From contig JASJFT010000342.1 in assembly GCA_030770425.1 (NCBI GenBank), positions 1 through 31,409 of the forward strand: a stretch of 31,409 nucleotides of DNA. Direction: 5' to 3'. Positions 1-8,685 of the stretch are shown here, piece by piece; position 1 is the stretch's first letter; each line of letters starts with the position of its first letter. Source of the stretch: Darksidea phi. Its lineage: Eukaryota > Ascomycota > Dothideomycetes > Pleosporales > Lentitheciaceae. The position numbers and the translations under genes are program-made. The notes below the pieces were generated by a model. It saw only the letters and a list, made by a program, of their open reading frames with translations. It made no database searches and was not told the DNA's origin.

Positions 1-1800
1 ACTTAACTATAATATCTATAATAAAGAATTACTAGTAATTATTAAAGTACTAAAGGAATAGAGATCTAATTTATAAGGATTTAAATACTTTATTATAATC
101 TATATAGATTATAAAAATCTAATAGAATTCTTAATAAATAAACCTTTAATTAGAAGATAGATATAATAGATATAAATCCTTATAACCTATAATATTAAGA
201 TTATATATACTAAAGGATTAGAAAATAAATAAGCGAACGCGCTTAGTAGAAGACCTAACTACTAAAGAACGAAAAAACCTAGTATAGTAATCCTTAAGCT
301 ATAGCTAGACGGAACGATTATTTATAACTACCCTAAGCTAGTAGAAATATAAGAAATAATACTTAAATTAGAAAATAAATAGACTTAATAGATCTATACT
401 ATTACTATAGAAGTAATAAATAAACGAAATAAGATTTAAGAAGTAATCTAAGAAAAAGATAGAATTATTTATATATTCTAAAAAGTCTATATACCTAAGA
501 TAATATAGAAAGAATTTATTTAATAATATTACGAAGTACTAATATATAGATACTAAGGAGTAGAAAAAATCCTTAAATAACTAATAAGAACGTACTATTT
601 TCTATATATAAGATAGCTAGTTAACTAGATACTTTTAGAATACGTAGACTATTACTATAATAAGTATACTAGATATATACCCTATAGAATACTATAACTA
701 ATAGAAAATATAAAAGGACTATAGAAGATTATTACTATAGACTTTATTATATAGTTACTATATTCTAAGAAACTAATAATAAAAGTATTCTATAATACTA
801 TACTAATAGTAGTAGATAAGTTTATAAAGTATACTTACTTTATCCTATATATAGATAAAGAAAATATAGTAAAGTAACTTATTTATATTCTATTAAGATA
901 TATATTTAATAAGTATAAAATACTAAATAAGATTATTTTAAATAAAAATATTAAGTTTATAGTAAAGTTTTAGTAAACCCTTATAGCTAAATTAGAAATA
1001 AAGTATAGTATATTAACCGCCTATTATCTATAAATAGACGGACTAATAGAATAAATAAATTAAATAGTAGAATAATATCTTAGATATTATCTAAACTATT
1101 ACTAGAATAATTAGATTATACTTTTACTTATAGTATAATTTATATATAATAGTTTATAATATAATATAATAAAGATAATATCTTTCTTTATAAACTATAG
1201 AATTAAACTAGAAATATATAAAGAATCTAGATAACTTTAATCTTATAGTTAGAATAAAGAAGAAATAGTAAAAATTATTCTATAAATATATTAATAACTT
1301 AAGAAAGATATAGAATTCTTTTAAAATAAAATAAGTAAGTATTATAATAAAAAGTAAAAAGAAGTACCTACTTTTAAAGAGAGAGAAAAGGTATAGTTAC
1401 TACGAAAGAATATTAAAAGTAAGTAACTTAATAGTAAACTAGACTATATTAAGATTAAATCTTATAAGATTAAAAAATAAATCTTATCTATAAACTACTA
1501 ACTAAGACTACCTCTATAAATAAAAATCTATCCTATATTTTATATTAACTTACTAAAAAAAGTATTATAAAATACTAGACTAGTAGTATATAAAGTAGAT
1601 ATATATAGAGAAAATAATAAAGAATAAAAAGTAAAAGAAATCCTAGATAATAATATTAGAAATAGAAAAAACTACTATCTAATTAAATAGTAAGGGATAG
1701 ATAAAAAAGAAAATCTATAAGAATAAATCTAAAAATCTAAAGATAATCTTAATTATTCTAAGAAGCTTATAGAGTACTAAAACTATAATTCTAAAGAAAA
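1..1800 (+). mobile_element. RIP-degraded Ty3/gypsy chromovirus-type retrotransposon, 3' part of pol
   Basis: A decayed retrotransposon pol gene read on the + strand and cut by the left window edge. About 80-260 still resembles the C-terminal RNase H region, ending in a remnant of the usual 'ADALSRRP' linker (ANALSRRP at about 230-260). About 480-1,000 resembles integrase: a zinc-binding region, then the catalytic core with VVDKFIKYTYFI (about 810-845), the degraded form of the gypsy 'VVDRxTKxAHFI' stretch. About 1,520-1,790 resembles the integrase C-terminus plus a chromodomain, with VKEILDNNIRNRKNYYLIK at about 1,630-1,690. In-frame stops fall mainly where the family has Trp or Gln, as expected from C-to-T change at CpA. 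No functional product is possible. The 5' part (gag, protease, reverse transcriptase) lies outside the window and I could not identify LTRs. Confidence 0.85.
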
Positions 1801-2657
1801 CCTAGAGATAAGGTAAGTTTATCTTATAGTAAGTCGAGAAGACTAGTATTATCTATAGTATAGTATAAGATATTTATTAGACTAAGAAGAATAATATTAT
1901 CTATAATACTATAAGCGATATTTAGAGTAATTAGAAAGGTCTTTAAATCCTTCTACTATCTTAACTATTAAAGCTCTATCTTCTTAGTATTAAGTTCGAC
2001 CTTAAGAGTATAAGACTATCTAGCTACCTTCTTATTAAGAAACTCTTTTTATTTTTTTAAATACTAAACCTTTACCTATATATTAGATAGTTTTTAACTA
2101 AATTTAGTTATATAATAAAGTAGTTCCTTATAATATTCTTTAGCCGTCTATAACTAAGCTTAAAGTTTCTCTTATAAATAATTAATAGATTACCCTAATA
2201 TATATAAACCTATATATAAGTTATAATTAAAAATAAATACTTAGCTATAAAGATTCTAGATAATTAATATAAATTTTATACGTTTATATAAATATAAGCC
2301 TCGTAGTATTTACTCTTATTAGAAGAAATAATATAGGATATCCCTAGTCTACTATACTAAGAATAGGGAAATATTTTAGAACTATTATAACCGATATAGT
2401 TAATAAGTATAAGATATTCTTTAGTTTTATAAGAAACTATAGAGGAAGAAAGGTATAACTTAGAAAGATCTTAGATTAATACTAATATAGTCGAATACTA
2501 AATCTAGAATAACCTCCGAGCTAAAGATTTAAAGAGGAGAGATAGTATTATAAATTATATACGAACTATAGAATAATAGCTAATAGAGATATCTAAGGTA
2601 GAACTTATTATAGATTCTAATAAGGAATATAATACGAACCTTATAATTAAAGAATAG
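1801..2657. repeat. AT-rich RIP-mutated repeat DNA, family not identified
   Basis: This stretch lies between the chromodomain remnant and the inverted repeat and contains no CpA or TpG. On the + strand, one frame from about 2,287 onward has long runs broken mostly by TAG and TAA, which could be former Gln or Trp codons. It may therefore be a further coding part or the 3' end of the retrotransposon, but I do not recognise a domain. No intact gene is present. Confidence 0.6.
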
Positions 2658-3605
2658 GAAGTTATATAATAGATCTATAGATCTATAGTTCTTAGTAAAT
2701 ATAGATCCTATAGATTTATAGATCTATAGATTAGTAGATCTATTAGAAGATAAAGCTATAGAGTCTATAGATCTATAGAAACTAAATTAATATATAATAA
2801 CTATAAATCTTCTAGATAGTTTTTCTTCCTTATAGTTAATTCGAATTTAGATTAATCCTTACCTATTAATATAATTAAACTATTACCTACTTATTCTAAC
2901 TTCTCTATTCCTATCTTAAGTAACGTGTTTTATAAGCGAGCTGCGAATATAAGCGAGCTACGAACCCTAAAATATACCTAAAAATCGAAAATCTATCTCT
3001 ATAACTATATATTAATAATCTTTTAAATTTTAATACAAGATAGATAGTACTTAGATAAAGAGAGTATTAGATTCTTAAAAGTTAAAAATTAATATTCCTT
3101 AAGATAACTTTAGATACCTATATTTTGGCCCCTAAATTTAATAAAACTTTAATAACTTAAGTACTACTAATTTTTAACTTTTAAGAATCTAATACTCTCT
3201 TTATCTAAGTACTATCTATCTTATATTAAAATTTAAAAGATTATTAATATATAGTTATAGAGATAGATTTTCGATTTTTAGGTATATTTTAGGGTTTATA
3301 GCTCGCTTGTATTCGTAGCTCGCTTATAAAATACGTTATAAATTCTAAATAAGACTAAATAATCTATTAGGCCTAGACCCCGTTTAATAAATAAGAATTA
3401 ATCTAGATTCGAATTAACTATATAGAAGTAAGACTTATCTAGAAAATTTATAGTTATTATATATTAATTTAGTTTTTTTAGATTTATAGCTTTATATCTA
3501 TAGATCTACTAAGCTATAGCTCTATAGCTCTATTCTAATAGATTTATTAAGCTATTATATAACCCTTAAATCTATTCTTATTAAGATATAGATCTATTAT
3601 ATAAC
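2658..3605. repeat. Large imperfect inverted repeat surrounding a foldback element
   Basis: The sequence at about 2,658-2,880 is matched, in reverse complement and with many transitions, by about 3,385-3,605. A clear matching block is the AACTAAATTAATATATAATA stretch near 2,779-2,798, whose reverse complement lies near 3,450-3,471. The TTCGAATTTAGATTAAT block near 2,840 also has its mirror near 3,402-3,418. The arms contain tandem TAGATCTA-like units. The centre holds the separate 414-bp foldback element. The structure may be two copies of one repeat in head-to-head orientation, or a larger terminal-inverted-repeat element. Confidence 0.7.
2923..3336. mobile_element. MITE-like foldback element, about 170-bp arms, flanked by TA
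   Basis: The left arm (about 2,923-3,092) and right arm (about 3,166-3,336) are near-perfect reverse complements around a loop of about 75 bp. The left end reads ACGTGTTTTATAAGCGAGCT and the right end, reverse complemented, ACGTATTTTATAAGCGAGCT. Each arm has two subterminal copies of an AAGCGAGCT motif. TA flanks both ends (2,921-2,922 and 3,337-3,338), as in Tc1/mariner-type target duplications, although TA is common by chance here. There is no coding capacity, so it would be non-autonomous. It holds the only CpA/TpG sites of the AT-rich block. Confidence 0.75.
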
Positions 3606-5280
3606 TTTCTAGTAAAGCTATTTATACTAATTATTATTTATACTATAGTCGTAGTTATTATATTTTATATTAGAGCTAGTAATAGGTTTAATCTTAGGTA
3701 GCTCTTCTTACTATTATTTTATAGTATATATTTAGTTCGTAATACTTATACTTTAGTATTACTACTAAGATATTTATATTATAGGAGTATTTATTATATA
3801 AAATATTATCTCTTTTTATTATTAGTCTTTTCTCTTTTATATATAATAATAGTAGTAGGGGTTCTTATTTCTATATAAAGAATAAGAATTCTTTCTTATT
3901 CTTTATAAATAGGGATTAGATAGCTTATTTTAATACTATAGTTTAGTTAATTAGTATTACTTTTACGTTCGTATAATAGTAGAAGAGAAATAGATAGATA
4001 GATTATAGGCTTATATTTATATAATAGTAGTTAAAGTAGATTATAGTTATATTTAAGTAATATATAGGTATAGATTATAAACTTATATTTATATAATATA
4101 GATTAGTATAGTAGCTATACTATTATATTCTTATTATATAAAGATAGATAGTATATTTATTAATTTATTAGCTATCTACCTTTATATAAAAGAAGTTAAT
4201 CTTCTTTTCTATATAAATATATAGGATAAAGTTAGTATATAGTACTTATTAACTCTATCTCTACTTTCTATATAGAATAGATATAAAATAAAGTCTAAAG
4301 TAATCTAAAAGATTTTTATCTTTACTCTTACTAATTTATAATCTTACTATATAGAATAGAAGCTTATTATAATAATTTATTAACTTCTATTATACGGTTT
4401 AATTATTAATTAATATTAAATAGTTTATAATTTAATTAAAAAAGACTATAAAGGTTTAACTAAGTAAATAGCTAGAGTATATATATATACGTATAAAATA
4501 GAAATAATAAAATAATTTAATTTAAATAATAATTTATAAATAATAACTTAATAACTTAAAAGACTTTAGATAAAAGTTTCTTTTATTTAAAAGAATCGTA
4601 TAAAGCTCCGTACGTAGTAAATTACTAAGAAGATAATTTATATATATAAATCTTATACGACTATATATAATTAAATATATAAGATTAATACTAGAACTTA
4701 ATAAATAAATAATAATCTTATTTCTATTTAATATTACTAGTTATCTAAAGTATAACCTACTAAAGAAAAAGTAACTAATAAAACTAAAAGAAAAAGAAAT
4801 TAAGAGGGTAATTAGCTTACCCTTTACTATAGTAATCTTATTTAAGAAATTAATACTATCTAATATATAGTATAGTAATATTTCTTTTAGTATATAATTA
4901 TAATACTAATAACTATAAGAATCTTTAAGAGCTTTAAGTAAAACTTAATATATAATAACTATTAAATAAGACTTTATAGAAGAAGCTTTACTTAAAGAAG
5001 TAGCTAGTAAACCTAGTAGCTTTTTAATAATAGCTAGCTACTATAACTAGTAGAAAGGAAGTAGTAATTATAGTAGATAAAAAGGAAGTTATTAATTTTA
5101 ATATATAGATATTTAAGTTATAATTATATCTAAAATATAGAGTATAATTTAGGTAACCTCGTTATAATCTCGTTATAATCTTACTATAACCTCGCCGTTA
5201 ACTATACTATAGTATAAGAAAGCTTATATTTAAAATATAATTATATAGCCTTTATATTAAAGATTTATTTATATTATATT
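3606..5280. repeat. AT-rich RIP-mutated DNA without identifiable genes
   Basis: No CpA or TpG was found, while CpG, CpT and CpC persist. Stops are dense in all frames and no protein family is recognisable. A degenerate 11-bp tandem (CTCGTTATAAT twice, then related units) sits at about 5,158-5,202, close to the border with gene-rich DNA. The stretch is most likely one or more further RIP-mutated transposon remnants. Confidence 0.75.
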
Positions 5281-5592
5281 ACGTAGCGTCGGGGACGGGA
5301 TAAGCCCCACTTTTCATCTCTAGCCGAGGGTTGCCGAGGGCTTGGCTAGGTTCAGGTAAGATTTTAGACAGGTTCAGAACTTCCGTTTTGACCGAATTAC
5401 CCGACATGGTTGGGCACGGTGTCGTTAGAAAATTAAGTGTGATCGCGCGAACCCCTGCGACGTGATCGACTCTTGCTTGGCGCGTCGTCTGATACGCGTT
5501 CTTGCCACCACCCCTTAGTTGTTCCCAGACATTTCCCCTTGCGCGTACCTTTTCCGCCGTTATCAAACGCCCGGAAAGGTTTGTTGCGCGTA
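5281..5592. other. Isochore border and promoter/leader region of the LSH-like gene
   Basis: Base composition switches within a few tens of bases at about 5,275-5,310: CpA and TpG reappear and GC content rises to gene-like levels. This 312-bp stretch is all that separates RIP-mutated DNA from the first candidate ATG of the SNF2 gene. It must hold that gene's promoter and 5' leader, unless transcription starts within the AT-rich DNA. Confidence 0.6.
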
Positions 5593-8295
5593 ATGCCTTC
5601 GTCGTCCACCACGTCCGCTTCCGAGACGCAATCCACGCCCGCGTCTTCTCCCCCGCCAGCAACCATGGACGAAAACGAAGAGGTTTCGAAACGGTTGCAG
5701 CAAGAAGAGGAGCGTATGCGGACACAACGCGAGAAAGACGACGCGAAACGCGACGCCGAGTTCGAAAAACAGCGACAGGCGGATCTTGCGGGCGGTACAG
5801 AGATGTTGGACAAGAAGTTCCAGCAATTGGAGTTTTTGATGAACAAGAGCAAGCTGTACGCGACAGTCATGTTGGCCCAGATGCAGCGTCAGGAAGACGA
5901 GGAAAAGGTCCAGGATGAGAAGACACACGGACAGGCTTCGAAACGGGAGAGGAAAGCTGAGCAAGTGGCGACAGAGACACAACGGAGAGCAACACGTGCC
6001 GCTGCTGCTGGAGGCGAAGCAGCCGGTCAAGACGATACACCAAAGAAAGGTCGTGGGCGGCCGAAGAAGGGTGCGAGAGAAGTCGCAAAGATTTCGAGCT
6101 ACTTCAAGAAAGAAGACCTGCAGAAGAAGACAGACGAGAATTCTAAAGAAGCCGACGATGATAATGTAAAGACTGGCGATATTGGCATGCAGAATCTGCA
6201 GTCGGCGCGGCAGCCGAAGCTTGTCACGGGCGGCATCATGCGATCGTACCAGCTTGAAGGATTGGAGTGGCTGCTGTCCCTGTACGAAAACGGTATCAAT
6301 GGCATCCTTGCAGACGAAATGGGTTTAGGCAAAACCATCCAAACGATCGCGCTATTAGCTCATCTTTGGGAGAAGAAGTCATATGGGCCATTCCTGATCG
6401 CTGCGCCGCTAAGCACCACGAGCAACTGGGTCGAAGAGTTCAAGAAATGGACTCCAAGCATTCCGGTAGTGCTGTATCACGGCGACAAAAAGGAGCGTGA
6501 AAAGATTCGGAGGACGAAGCTCAAACACCCAGGAACCGATCAGTTCCCGGTCATGGTTACCAGCTACGAGATTTGTATGAACGATCGGAAGTACCTCACT
6601 GGTTTTGGCTGGCAGTTCATTATCATTGATGAAGGACACCGCATCAAGAATCTGGACTGCCGCCTCATTCGCGAACTACAGACTTATCAGTCGGCCAACC
6701 GGCTCCTCATTACTGGCACCCCTCTACAGAACAACCTTGTTGAGCTGTGGTCTTTGCTGCACTTCCTTCTGCCTACTGTTTTTGACAAGCTCTCCACGTT
6801 TGAAAGCTGGTTCGATTTCTCTGGCTTAAAGGATAAGGCTAGCTTTGAACAGCTACTGTCGGAGCAGCGCCAACAGTACCTTGTCAAGTCGCTACATGCT
6901 GTACTAAAACCTTTCCTCCTGAGGCGGGTCAAGACGGATGTTGAAAGCTTGATGCCGAAGAAGCGTGAATACATTCTTTTTGCGCCGCTTACATCTATGC
7001 AACGAGAGCTGTATCAGGCCATTCTAGACGGAACCAGCCGCGCATACCTTGAGGAAAAAGCTATTGAGAGGCTTAGCGTTGGCACGGTCAGTGGTACTGC
7101 CACACCGTTGAGTGTGCGTAGCACCAATAGCAGTCGCAAGCGCAAAGCTTTGAGTGGTATCGACACGCCGAATAAGAGCGTGAAAAGCTCTCGAGAAGGT
7201 ACACCAGCATCTACTGCTTCAAAGCGTGGACGTGGATGCCCAAAAAAGAATTACGAAGAAGTTAGCGACCGCAAATACTTTGCGGACCTAGAGGTCCAAG
7301 GGACAGAAGCAGAGGACGAAGAGTCACTACACTCTACAACGGAAGAGGAGCGTATCCAAGCCGCCACCTTAGAAATCGCGAAACGCCAGCTCTTACAGAA
7401 GAAGTTGGGAAATCCCATCATGCAACTCCGCCTGTGCTGCAATTCGCCCTACAACTTCTTCAATCCCTTCCTCACAGCCGAGACTTCCGGTTCCGAAACC
7501 TTCGCCTCGGAAACAGAACCAGACGAAACTCTTGTCTCGACATCGGGGAAGATGCTTCTTCTTGACTCGTTGCTGCCCGAGCTACTGGGTCGTGGTCACA
7601 AAGTCCTCATCTTCTCCCAATTCACCACCACCCTCGACCTCCTAGGTCAATATCTTACACTCCGCTCATGGCCCCACGCGCGAATAGACGGCTCCGTCGC
7701 ACAAACAGAGCGCCAGGAGCAAATTCGCTCTTTCAACGACTCCACCTCATCCAAGAACGCCACGAACGTATTCTTATTATCCACACGAGCAGGGGGCCAA
7801 GGTATCAACCTCGCAGCCGCCGATACAGTCATTCTCTTTGACTCAGATTGGAACCCGCAACAAGATCTGCAAGCCATGGATCGCGCGCATCGAATCGGCC
7901 AAACGCGCAATGTCATCGTATACCGGTTCGCAACTCGCAATACTGTCGAGCAGAAACTCCTCGAATCCGCTGAAGCCAAACGCCGCTTAGAAAAATTAGT
8001 CATCAGAAAGGGAGGCGTGAGGAATGATAATGGGAGAGGCAAGCAGATGGAGAAGGAGCATGAGGTTGAGGAGTTGCGGAGGTTGTTGAGACGCTCGGAT
8101 GGCGAAAGGTTTGATGTCGAGGGTAGAGAAGGGTTGAAGTTGTTGGAGGGCAAGGAGTTGGAAATCTTGTTGGATAGGAGTGATGAGGCATATGAGAAGG
8201 CGGAGAAGGGCGTAGATATTGGTGGTGATGGATCGATGTTCCAAGCAGTAGGGAAGAGGGAGGAGGGGGCTCTTATGGAGGGTTTGAAAGCCTAA
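5593..8295 (+). CDS. SNF2-family ATPase, LSH/HELLS/Irc5 (MUS-30) type
   Basis: An intronless gene for about 900 residues. This is an ATP-dependent nucleosome remodeler expected in the nucleus; LSH/HELLS and DDM1 support DNA methylation in animals and plants, while yeast Irc5 and Neurospora MUS-30 are linked to cohesin loading or DNA-damage tolerance. Visible motifs are an acidic/basic coiled N-terminus, an AT-hook (KGRGRPKK, 152-159), Walker A within DEMGLGKT (241-248), DEGH (346-349), the helicase C-terminal block with STRAGGQGIN (from 730) and DRAHRIGQ (763-770). The order and wording of conserved blocks, such as ENGINGILADEMGLGKT and LYHG after the ATPase start, fit LSH better than ISWI or CHD. 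An insertion between the lobes (about 495-600) carries a second, imperfect AT-hook (KRGRGCPKK). The start at 5,593 is the first ATG; an in-frame ATG at 5,665 (72 bp on) has a stronger ACCATGG context. The gene ends convergently with the Rsc8-like gene. Confidence 0.93.
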   Translation: MPSSSTTSASETQSTPASSPPPATMDENEEVSKRLQQEEERMRTQREKDDAKRDAEFEKQRQADLAGGTEMLDKKFQQLEFLMNKSKLYATVMLAQMQRQEDEEKVQDEKTHGQASKRERKAEQVATETQRRATRAAAAGGEAAGQDDTPKKGRGRPKKGAREVAKISSYFKKEDLQKKTDENSKEADDDNVKTGDIGMQNLQSARQPKLVTGGIMRSYQLEGLEWLLSLYENGINGILADEMGLGKTIQTIALLAHLWEKKSYGPFLIAAPLSTTSNWVEEFKKWTPSIPVVLYHGDKKEREKIRRTKLKHPGTDQFPVMVTSYEICMNDRKYLTGFGWQFIIIDEGHRIKNLDCRLIRELQTYQSANRLLITGTPLQNNLVELWSLLHFLLPTVFDKLSTFESWFDFSGLKDKASFEQLLSEQRQQYLVKSLHAVLKPFLLRRVKTDVESLMPKKREYILFAPLTSMQRELYQAILDGTSRAYLEEKAIERLSVGTVSGTATPLSVRSTNSSRKRKALSGIDTPNKSVKSSREGTPASTASKRGRGCPKKNYEEVSDRKYFADLEVQGTEAEDEESLHSTTEEERIQAATLEIAKRQLLQKKLGNPIMQLRLCCNSPYNFFNPFLTAETSGSETFASETEPDETLVSTSGKMLLLDSLLPELLGRGHKVLIFSQFTTTLDLLGQYLTLRSWPHARIDGSVAQTERQEQIRSFNDSTSSKNATNVFLLSTRAGGQGINLAAADTVILFDSDWNPQQDLQAMDRAHRIGQTRNVIVYRFATRNTVEQKLLESAEAKRRLEKLVIRKGGVRNDNGRGKQMEKEHEVEELRRLLRRSDGERFDVEGREGLKLLEGKELEILLDRSDEAYEKAEKGVDIGGDGSMFQAVGKREEGALMEGLKA

Positions 8296-8685
8296 GCATA
8301 GAGACGGATTTGCAATACACTCTCTGTAGGGCCTTAGATACATGGTAGAGCCTCTAGTTTCCGCTTCAATACATGTTACATGTATCATTCCAAACTACAT
8401 CAAAAACAATATGATAGACATCAGGCATCATACTGGAACAGTCGCTTCAGCAAATAAACTAATATACAGCATCGCCCTACTCATGCACGAGTATACTATG
8501 CCTACGGTCCTAGGTAATTCAAAGAGAGTAAAAGGGAAGTGGTCCTACCAAGATGAATCCACGGTTGCCCAAACGCCATACCATCACTCCAATCTTGACT
8601 CAGCTAGAAACTCAACTGAGGATCAGGCACGCACATCGACGGCATCAGCACCGACACCGCTCCACCTGGGCCAAGCCTTGGATTC
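8296..8685. other. Convergent 3' intergenic region
   Basis: These 390 bp separate the stop codons of the LSH-like gene (+) and the Rsc8-like gene (-), so they hold both 3' UTRs and polyadenylation signals. I saw no conserved gene or repeat here. Confidence 0.6.

Noticed and set aside
5473..5592. A 40-codon upstream extension of the SNF2 frame
   Set aside because: It begins with TTG and has no ATG before 5,593, so it is most likely untranslated leader.
5279..6088. Several minus-strand and alternate-frame ORFs at the start of the SNF2 gene
   Set aside because: They are shadows of a clearly conserved coding frame and show no family resemblance.
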